The translations under genes were made by a program, and so were the position numbers. The notes below the pieces were generated by a model that saw only the letters and a program-made list of their open reading frames with translations, did no database searches and had not been told where the DNA came from. From Actinomycetes bacterium (GTDB lineage Bacteria > Actinomycetota > Acidimicrobiia > Acidimicrobiales > Palsa-688), in contig JAKABK010000093.1 of NCBI GenBank assembly GCA_021796905.1, positions 1-7,123 of the forward strand: DNA of 7,123 nucleotides. Reading direction: 5' to 3'. Shown here in pieces: positions 1-4,383 of the stretch; within the stretch, counting starts at the first letter, position 1; each line of letters begins with the position of its first letter.

Positions 1-915
1 CCCCGCACGCCTGCCACAACCCGCCCACCTGCCACAACCCGCCCACCTGCCGACCGATCGGCGCCGGCGGAGCCGCCGACGCCTCCGATCGGCACCCCCC
101 CGGTCGCTGCGGACGCCGGGTGGCGCCGAGCCGGACGAGCCGACGATGCGACCGTCGTCCGCTTCGACGACCTTGCGCCGGGGGGCCCCGGCACGCCAAC
201 CCCCGCTCCGGAGCCCGACGGGACCACCGGGCGGCCGGCGGTTCCCGTCAGAGCAGAGAAGACCGCCGGACGGCGGCGCAACGCTGCCCTGGTCGCCACT
301 GCCGCCGTTGCGGTCCTCGCCGTCGCCGTGGCGGTGGTCGCCGCCCTCGCCGGCACCCGCCACTCCCCCACTGCGGCGACCCTGGGGTCGGGGGGCTCGA
401 CGACCACGACCGGCGGAGCGAGGAGCGCGACCCCCGCGACGACCTCACTACCAGCCGCGGACGCGACCACCACCGTGCCGGCGACCACCACGACGGTGCC
501 GACCTCGGCCACCACCACGACGACGACGACCGTGCCGACATCCACCACGTCCACGACGATCGGGACGACCACGACGGTGCAGACCTCGACCACCACCGCG
601 ACGACATCCACCACCGGGACGACTACGTCCACCACCACCGGTACGGGCGGCGCCGGAGGTCCCGCACCCGTGCTCGCCGCGGTCACGCCCACGACGGCCG
701 CCGCAGGCCAGACGGTCACCGTGACAGGCAAGAACTTCTACAGCGCCGACGACCAGATCACCGCGACCGTCGGGTCGGCAGCCGCCGGTATCAGCTGCCC
801 GAGCGAGACCACCTGCCGGGTGCGGATCCCGGATCTGGGCCACAAGGGCAGCGTCGAGCTGGTCGTCACGACCGAGGCGGGCCGCTCCAACCCCCTTACC
901 CTCACCTACAGTTGA
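1..915 (+). CDS. Membrane protein with Thr-rich stalk and C-terminal IPT/TIG-like domain (5'-partial)
   Basis: The frame is open from base 1 to the TGA at 913-915 (304 residues visible), so the start lies upstream of the window. Residues 1-90 are Pro/Ala/Thr-rich and open with two ATTRPP repeats. RRR then precedes a hydrophobic, Ala/Val-rich helix at about residues 94-117, so by the positive-inside rule the N-terminal part is cytoplasmic. Outside follow a Thr-rich linker (about 155-215) and a beta-rich module (about 223-304) opening PVLAAVTPTTAAAGQTVTVTG, the usual beginning of an IPT/TIG immunoglobulin-like fold. Two cysteines, at ISCPS and TTCRV, could form a disulfide. The Thr run may be an O-glycosylated spacer across the envelope (inference). 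The catalytic or sensory part, if any, is upstream. The layout resembles receptor-type Ser/Thr kinases and other single-pass sensors, but no kinase motif is visible. A start at GTG 328 would delete the transmembrane helix and is unlikely. Confidence 0.8.
   Translation, partial: PRTPATTRPPATTRPPADRSAPAEPPTPPIGTPPVAADAGWRRAGRADDATVVRFDDLAPGGPGTPTPAPEPDGTTGRPAVPVRAEKTAGRRRNAALVATAAVAVLAVAVAVVAALAGTRHSPTAATLGSGGSTTTTGGARSATPATTSLPAADATTTVPATTTTVPTSATTTTTTTVPTSTTSTTIGTTTTVQTSTTTATTSTTGTTTSTTTGTGGAGGPAPVLAAVTPTTAAAGQTVTVTGKNFYSADDQITATVGSAAAGISCPSETTCRVRIPDLGHKGSVELVVTTEAGRSNPLTLTYS
11..51 (+). repeat. 18-bp tandem repeat coding for ATTRPP
   Basis: Two identical 18-bp copies (11-28 and 29-46, unit ctgccacaacccgcccac) are followed by ctgcc of a third. 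The unit is a multiple of three and reads in frame as ATTRPP in the Pro-rich cytoplasmic part of the membrane protein. It may continue upstream of the window. In-frame units of this kind commonly vary in number between strains. Confidence 0.8.
54..92. repeat. Imperfect inverted repeat inside the Pro-rich coding segment
   Basis: The self-complementary octamer ccgatcgg occurs at 54-61 and again at 85-92. Between them cggcg (65-69) and cgccg (74-78) form a smaller stem around a four-base loop. Together they could fold as one interrupted hairpin of about 39 nt. It lies within coding sequence, so it may be only a by-product of Pro/Ala codons, but the perfect repetition of the octamer is notable. 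Confidence 0.4.
463..645 (+). repeat. Low-complexity Thr-codon tract (extracytoplasmic stalk)
   Basis: The tract is built almost wholly of acc and acg codons, giving runs such as TTTTTTTVPTSTTSTT with VPT spacers. It separates the membrane helix from the TIG-like domain and is expected to be extended. Other frames of the same DNA read as Asp/His-rich or Arg/Pro-rich and are artefacts of the repeat. Confidence 0.85.
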
Positions 916-959
916 CCGGAGGAGACCGGAGCCCGTCGCTGTCCGAGAGGTGCCCCGTA

Positions 960-1000
960 GGACAGGTGGTCGGTCGGACAGGTGGTCAGTCGAACAGGTC
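960..1000. repeat. 16-bp tandem repeat across the aldolase-family stop codon
   Basis: Unit 1 at 960-975 is ggacaggtggtcggtc. Unit 2 at 976-991 differs from it at one base, and a partial third unit (gaacaggtc, 992-1000) follows. The minus-strand stop codon at 986-988 lies in unit 2 and the last codons of that gene lie in the partial unit. The 70-bp gap between the two convergent genes (916-985) holds nothing else I recognise. No clear terminator hairpin was seen there. Confidence 0.75.
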
Positions 1001-1783
1001 CGGGTCGCTGCGCACGATCTCGTCCCACAGCGGCTGGAAGCTGAACCAACCGGCCAGCGGGAACCCGGTCTGCTCGAAGGTGTAGCGGGCATCGGCCTCG
1101 TCGATCAGGTGGGGCCGGCCGGCCGATTCCGCGAGGATCTGGGCCTGGCAGGAGCGCTCCATTGTGATGAACCACCACGCCGCCTCGTCGACGCTCTGGC
1201 CGACGGTGAACAGCCCGTGGTTGCGGTGGATCGCCGCCTTGTGGGCTCCGAGGCCGGCCGCGAGGGCCTTTCCGCCGCTCTCGTCCAGGACGATCGCTCC
1301 GCCACCCTCGGTGACCACCACATGGTCCCCGTAGAACATGCAGGCGTCCTGGGTGATCGGGTCGAGGGGGCGGCCGAGCGCGGCCCACGCCTTGCCGTGC
1401 ACCGAGTGAGCGTGGGCCGCGGCGACCACGTCGGGCCGGGCCTGGTGGATCGCGGAGTGGATGACGAACGCCGCCCGGTTCACCGGGCGGTCGCCTTGGA
1501 CCACCTCGCCGTGGTGGTCGACGAGTATCAGGTCCGAGACCCGCACGTGACGGAAGCTCATCCCGAAGGGATTGACCCAGAAGTGGTCGGTGAGCTCGGG
1601 GTCCCGGGCGGTGATGTGGCCGGCCACCCCCTCGGAGAAGCCGAAACGCCCGAAGATGCGCAGGGCGCCGGCGAGACGCTCCTTGCGGTGCCGGCGCTCG
1701 TCGGCGGGGTCGTCGAAGCTCGGCGGGGTCGGGATCCGCAGCTTCCCGGTGCGGGGCCGGAAGCCGGGCTCGGTCGAGGTCAT
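986..1783 (-). CDS. Class II aldolase/adducin-family protein
   Basis: This 265-residue protein starts at an ATG (1783-1781) with an excellent Shine-Dalgarno. The fold is recognised from VSDLILVDHHGEVVQG (residues 82-97), IHQARPDVVAAAHAHSVHG (112-130) and HRNHGLFTVG (186-195). In enzymes such as fuculose-1-phosphate aldolase (FucA) a zinc ion is held by an HxH pair and a later His. Here these would be H124, H126 and H189, so metal binding is probably intact. The catalytic Glu that FucA has four residues before the conserved His of the preceding helix (SSEWRFH) is replaced by Ala (A105 in NRAAFVIH). An ordinary aldol cleavage by that mechanism is therefore doubtful. Related 'class II aldolase/adducin domain' proteins often have this form and no settled substrate. 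A cytoplasmic decarboxylase, dehydratase or aldolase role is possible. It is divergent from the helicase gene and convergent with the TIG protein gene. Confidence 0.9.
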   Translation of the reverse strand: MTSTEPGFRPRTGKLRIPTPPSFDDPADERRHRKERLAGALRIFGRFGFSEGVAGHITARDPELTDHFWVNPFGMSFRHVRVSDLILVDHHGEVVQGDRPVNRAAFVIHSAIHQARPDVVAAAHAHSVHGKAWAALGRPLDPITQDACMFYGDHVVVTEGGGAIVLDESGGKALAAGLGAHKAAIHRNHGLFTVGQSVDEAAWWFITMERSCQAQILAESAGRPHLIDEADARYTFEQTGFPLAGWFSFQPLWDEIVRSDPDLFD

Positions 1784-1785
1784 CG

Positions 1786-1795
1786 CTCCCCCTTC
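1786..1795 (-). promoter_or_regulatory. Shine-Dalgarno of the aldolase-family gene
   Basis: On the minus strand the start is preceded by gaagggggag, a strong purine-rich site with AAGG seven bases before the ATG. It fixes the start at 1783 against a much longer open frame that runs antisense through the helicase gene. Confidence 0.75.
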
Positions 1796-1849
1796 GTGCG
1801 GACCGAGGCGCAGGTCACACTCGGCTCGTGTCAGTCTACGAGCCCCGGC

Positions 1850-1858
1850 TGGTAGCGT
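1850..1858 (+). promoter_or_regulatory. Possible extended -10 promoter element for the helicase gene
   Basis: TGGTAGCGT matches the extended -10 pattern TGnTAnnnT. It would start transcription near 1865 and give a leader of about 93 nt before the proposed start at 1958. No good -35 hexamer was seen, which is usual for extended -10 promoters. The divergent aldolase-family gene may use a minus-strand TAGACT box at 1838-1833, but that is weaker. The 174-bp intergenic region 1784-1957 holds nothing else I recognise. Confidence 0.35.
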
Positions 1859-1947
1859 ACCGGCGTCGCCGCCGGACAACTGCCTGCGGTCGCCGGCACC
1901 GACGCCGGCGGGGCCCCAACCACTGGCCCGCTTCACCCACGGCCACT

Positions 1948-1951
1948 GGAG
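1948..1951 (+). promoter_or_regulatory. Shine-Dalgarno (ggag) placing the helicase start at ATC 1958
   Basis: GGAG is followed by six bases and then ATC at 1958-1960, an ideal ribosome-binding spacing. No ATG, GTG or TTG lies in this frame between the stop at 1853-1855 and the GTG at 2240. This site is the main evidence for the non-standard start. Confidence 0.55.
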
Positions 1952-1957
1952 CCTCCC

Positions 1958-3322
1958 ATCACCGCGACCTTCGCCGCCCTCGGCCTGCCCGAGGCCCTCG
2001 TCAGCACCCTCGCCCGCCAGGGCATCACCCAGCCGTTCCCGATCCAGGAAGCCACCCTGCGTGATGGCCTGGCCGGCCGGGACCTGTGCGGCAAGGCACC
2101 GACAGGATCGGGCAAGACCCTCGCCTTCGGGCTGCCGATCCTCGCCGGGCTCGCCGCCGCCGACCGCTGGAGCGAGCCCCGCAAGCCGCAGGCTCTCATC
2201 CTGCTCCCGACCCGTGAGCTGGCCGCCCAGGTCAGCGCCGTGCTCTCCCCGCTCGCCGAAGCGGTCGGGGCCCGGCTGGCCACCGTCTACGGCGGGGTCG
2301 GCTACCACCAGCAGAAACAGGCTCTCCGCAAGGGGGTCGACGTGCTGATCGCCTGCCCCGGCCGCCTCGAGGACCTGCTCACCCAGGGCGACGTCGAGCT
2401 CGGCCAGGTGCGCTGGGCGGTCCTCGACGAGGCCGACCGGATGGCCGACATGGGCTTCCTGCCCGCCGTGCGCCGATTGCTCGACCGGGTCGGGCCGGAC
2501 CGCCAGGTGCTGCTGTTCTCCGCGACCCTCGACGGGGACGTCGATGTGCTCGTTAAGCGGTACCTGACCGACCCGGCCCGCCACGAGGTCGCCGGCACGG
2601 TGGAGTCGACCGGGGACGTGACCCACCTGTGGTGGCGGACCACCCGTGACGAGCGGACCTCGCTGACCGCAGCACTGGTGAAGGCGTACGCACCGGCGGT
2701 GGTGTTCTGCCGCACCCGCCACGGAGCGGACCGGGTGTGCCGCAGACTGGAGGCCGCCGGGGTGACCGCCGCCCCGGTCCACGGGAGCCGCTCCCAGCCC
2801 CAGCGGGACCGGGCGATCGCCGCTTTCGCCGGGGGTAGCGTCGACGCGCTGGTCGCCACCGACGTCGCCGCCCGCGGGATCCACATCGACGGGGTCGGGG
2901 TGGTCGTCCACTTCGACCCCCCCGGGGAGGCCAAGGACTACACCCACCGCTCCGGGCGCACCGGACGGGCCGGAGCCGACGGGGTCGTCGTCACCCTGGT
3001 GACCCCGGAGGTCGCCAGCGACGTCGCCTCCCTCCAGCGCCAGCTCGGCCATCCGGGCCGGACCGTCGAACCGGACCTGGCCTCCCTCCCGGTGGCCCCG
3101 CCCCGCCCGAAGGTCGCGTCCTCGACGCCAGCCGGAACGGCCCGGTCCCCTCGCGGCGCCGAGCGGGGGCGCGGCCAGGGCCGCGGCCAGCGCACCGTCG
3201 GCAAGGCTTCGCCGGGCTCGGGGGGCAACCGGGCAGCCACCAAGCCCGCAGGCGCGCTCGGCAGCCGGTCCACCGCCAGCCCACGGAGGTCTCAGGCGTC
3301 GAGCAGGCGCGCCGGGTCGTAG
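1958..3322 (+). CDS. DEAD-box ATP-dependent RNA helicase (apparent ATC start)
   Basis: The predicted 454-residue cytoplasmic ATPase unwinds RNA duplexes and probably acts in ribosome assembly or RNA decay. All family motifs are present in order: Q motif with upstream F5 and GITQPFPIQ (22-30), Walker A APTGSGKT (47-54), PTRELA (84-89), PGRLEDL (134-140), DEAD (157-160), SAT (188-190), VVFCRTR (248-254), ATDVAARG (300-307) and HRSGRTGRAG (330-339). The tail from about 380 is rich in Arg, Gly and Ser, like the RNA-binding tails of RhlE/CsdA-type helicases. The start is odd. The first standard start codon, GTG 2240, lies after Walker A and would give a dead protein. ATC 1958 has GGAG six bases upstream, and codons before it lose the strong GC third-base bias (about 10 of 34 end in A/T), so coding seems to begin there. 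A CTG at 1880 or 1946, or a sequence error at the start codon, is the alternative. Confidence 0.9.
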   Translation: MTATFAALGLPEALVSTLARQGITQPFPIQEATLRDGLAGRDLCGKAPTGSGKTLAFGLPILAGLAAADRWSEPRKPQALILLPTRELAAQVSAVLSPLAEAVGARLATVYGGVGYHQQKQALRKGVDVLIACPGRLEDLLTQGDVELGQVRWAVLDEADRMADMGFLPAVRRLLDRVGPDRQVLLFSATLDGDVDVLVKRYLTDPARHEVAGTVESTGDVTHLWWRTTRDERTSLTAALVKAYAPAVVFCRTRHGADRVCRRLEAAGVTAAPVHGSRSQPQRDRAIAAFAGGSVDALVATDVAARGIHIDGVGVVVHFDPPGEAKDYTHRSGRTGRAGADGVVVTLVTPEVASDVASLQRQLGHPGRTVEPDLASLPVAPPRPKVASSTPAGTARSPRGAERGRGQGRGQRTVGKASPGSGGNRAATKPAGALGSRSTASPRRSQASSRRAGS

Positions 3323-3798
3323 ACCCTCTCGCTCAACACGATCCGAGAGTGGTGCTCGGCCGCCCCGAGCCGGCGGAGGGTGTCGAGCACCGCCTCCAGG
3401 TCCGCGGTGCCGGCGCTAGCGATCCGCAGCTGGTAGTCGTACTCGCCGGTGGTGTGCAGGGCGCCGAGCACCGCCGGCACGCCCTCCAGGTCCGACTCGA
3501 AGCGCAGGCGCGCCTCGGTCTCTTTCAACCTGACGTCGGTCACCGCGAACAGGTTGCGCCCGAGGCTGGCCAGGTCGAGCGCGGCGTGGTAGCCGGAGAT
3601 CACCCCTGACGCCCGGAGCCGGCGGACCCGGTCGGCGGTGCTGTTGGCGCTCAGGTGCACGCTCTGGGCCAGCTGCTGGTAGGTCAGCCGGGCGTCGGCG
3701 ACCAGCAGCCTCACCAGGTCACGGTCCACGTCGTCCACGGTCGTCTCCCTCGTTGTGCTCGGTGTGGGGGCGTCAGGGGTCCGCGAATGCTCGCCCAT
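3292..3798 (-). CDS. Lrp/AsnC-family transcriptional regulator
   Basis: A DNA-binding regulator of 168 residues from ATG 3798. The order is typical: VDDVDRDLVRLLVADARLT, a helix-turn-helix at about 38-64 (LTYQQLAQSVHLSANSTADRVRRLRASGVI), then the RAM ligand-binding and oligomerisation domain (about 83-165) with GEYDYQLRI. Members bind amino acids or similar small molecules and act as dimers to octamers, often controlling themselves and a divergent neighbour, here the peroxiredoxin gene. The effector is unknown. Two starts compete. ATG 3798 sits six bases after a TAGGGT box, as in a leaderless mRNA. GTG 3738 has GGGAG six bases upstream, gives 148 residues beginning at VDDVDRD, and is where the GC third-base bias begins (4 of the first 20 codons end in A/T, almost none later). 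Both products are in frame. The 3' end overlaps the helicase gene by 31 bp. Confidence 0.9.
   Translation of the reverse strand: MGEHSRTPDAPTPSTTRETTVDDVDRDLVRLLVADARLTYQQLAQSVHLSANSTADRVRRLRASGVISGYHAALDLASLGRNLFAVTDVRLKETEARLRFESDLEGVPAVLGALHTTGEYDYQLRIASAGTADLEAVLDTLRRLGAAEHHSRIVLSERVYDPARLLDA
3736..3748 (-). promoter_or_regulatory. Internal Shine-Dalgarno and GTG start of the Lrp-family gene
   Basis: On the minus strand gggag is followed six bases later by gtg (3738-3736), in frame with the longer ORF. It is a better ribosome site than anything before ATG 3798 and would give the usual family N-terminus. It may be the main start or a second one. Confidence 0.45.
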
Positions 3799-3804
3799 CT
3801 CTGC

Positions 3805-3810
3805 ACCCTA
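3805..3810 (-). promoter_or_regulatory. Possible -10 box of the Lrp-family gene
   Basis: TAGGGT on the minus strand matches TANNNT. Six bases separate it from ATG 3798, so transcription would begin at or near the A of that ATG. No convincing -35 element was seen. Confidence 0.4.
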
Positions 3811-3822
3811 GGGAGCGCGCTC
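3806..3822. promoter_or_regulatory. Adjacent palindromes between the Lrp-family gene and bcp (possible operator)
   Basis: CCCTAGGG (3806-3813) and GAGCGCGCTC (3813-3822) are both perfect palindromes and share one base. They overlap the proposed lrp -10 box and lie about 50 bp before bcp. That is a reasonable place for autoregulation by the Lrp-family protein, but no consensus identifies the binder. Confidence 0.3.
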
Positions 3823-3856
3823 GGCGTGCACCGGGGCGGGCGGTCCAACCCAGCCC

Positions 3857-3862
3857 TACGAT
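3857..3862 (+). promoter_or_regulatory. Possible -10 box of bcp (leaderless)
   Basis: TACGAT fits TANNNT and ends eight bases before ATG 3871, so the transcript would begin within about two bases of the start codon. No Shine-Dalgarno lies in the intervening bases gcgtgccc. The region 17 bp upstream is only G/C-rich, with no -35 match. Confidence 0.45.
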
Positions 3863-3870
3863 GCGTGCCC

Positions 3871-4332
3871 ATGGCTCTCAGTGTCGGCGACCCCGCCCCC
3901 CAGTTCACCCTCACCGACCAGAGCGGCGGACAGGTCTCCCTCACCGGGCTCTCGGGACGCCCGGTCCTAGTGTACTTCTACCCCAAGGCCGACACCCCCG
4001 GCTGCACCACCCAGGCGCTCGGTCTGCAGGCGATCCTGGACAGGATCGGGGACACCGCCGTTGTCGGGATCAGCCCCGACCCGCCCGATCGGCTCACCCG
4101 GTTCCGGGACAAGCACTCCTTGTCCTTCGCTCTCCTCTCCGACCCGGACCACTCCGTGGCCGAGTCGTACGGGGTGTGGGTCGAGCGCTCGATGTACGGG
4201 AGGAGGTACATGGGCATCGAGCGTTCCGCGTTCCTCGTCGGAGCCGACGGCCGACTCGAGGAGGTCTGGTACAAGGTGAGCCCCAAGGACACCGCTGCCA
4301 AGCTGACCAAGGCGCTCGCCGCCCGGCACTGA
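3871..4332 (+). CDS. bcp: Bcp/PrxQ-type thiol peroxidase (peroxiredoxin) with a single cysteine
   Basis: The predicted 153-residue cytoplasmic peroxiredoxin reduces hydrogen peroxide and organic hydroperoxides. The thioredoxin-like fold opens LSVGDPAPQFTLTDQSG. The active site YPKADTPGCTT gives P38, T42 and peroxidatic C45, and the conserved Arg lies in GIERSAFLV. Length matches the family (about 150-160). In E. coli Bcp the resolving cysteine lies five residues after the peroxidatic one (CTKEAC). Here that position is L50 and the protein has no other cysteine. It must therefore work as a one-Cys enzyme, its sulfenic acid reduced by an outside thiol such as mycothiol, a thioredoxin or another redoxin (inference). 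The frame is open upstream to 3655, but that part is antisense to the Lrp gene and is rejected. It is divergent from the regulator and followed by the UbiB-family gene. Confidence 0.93.
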   Translation: MALSVGDPAPQFTLTDQSGGQVSLTGLSGRPVLVYFYPKADTPGCTTQALGLQAILDRIGDTAVVGISPDPPDRLTRFRDKHSLSFALLSDPDHSVAESYGVWVERSMYGRRYMGIERSAFLVGADGRLEEVWYKVSPKDTAAKLTKALAARH

Positions 4333-4368
4333 GCGCAGCGCTGCGCCACGCCGAAGCTCCGCGCTTCG
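4333..4368 (+). terminator. Paired GC-rich hairpins after bcp (possible terminator)
   Basis: Directly after the bcp stop comes the perfect 14-bp palindrome GCGCAGCGCTGCGC (4333-4346). A second hairpin follows, CGAAGC (4352-4357) and GCTTCG (4363-4368) around five bases. There is no U-tract, so termination would be of the weaker U-less kind sometimes proposed for high-GC bacteria. The hairpins may instead only reduce read-through into the next gene. Confidence 0.3.
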
Positions 4369-4370
4369 CC

Positions 4371-4376
4371 TAGCTT
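4371..4376 (+). promoter_or_regulatory. Possible -10 box of the UbiB-family gene (leaderless)
   Basis: TAGCTT fits TANNNT and ends seven bases before GTG 4384, the same spacing pattern as at bcp. There is no Shine-Dalgarno before GTG 4384 or before TTG 4375, and TTG 4375 would overlap this box. This favours GTG 4384. Confidence 0.35.
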
Positions 4377-4383
4377 GCTCCGG

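Noticed and set aside
463..645. Repeat tract considered as a CRISPR or satellite array
   Set aside because: There is no constant repeat with unique spacers. It is codon-level repetition of acc/acg coding for a Thr-rich linker.
146..724. Arg/Pro-rich plus-strand ORF, and minus-strand Trp/Ser/Arg-rich ORFs at 248-607 and 448-1092
   Set aside because: Shadows of the same low-complexity, GC-rich coding DNA; no domain, no plausible start.
120..1085. Long plus-strand frame with Asp/His-rich runs
   Set aside because: It is the Thr-codon tract read in another frame. The true frame has a membrane helix and TIG-like domain; this one has no recognisable domain.
1784..3052. Upstream extension of the aldolase-family frame to 3052 on the minus strand
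   Set aside because: It is antisense to the helicase, low-complexity, and the strong Shine-Dalgarno at 1786-1795 places the start at 1783.
2240..3322. Helicase gene beginning at GTG 2240
   Set aside because: This would remove the Q motif, Walker A and PTRELA, all of which are coded in frame just upstream.
3655..3870. N-terminal extension of bcp to 3655
   Set aside because: It is antisense to the Lrp-family gene, and the usual Bcp N-terminus (ALSVGDPAPQF) begins at 3871.
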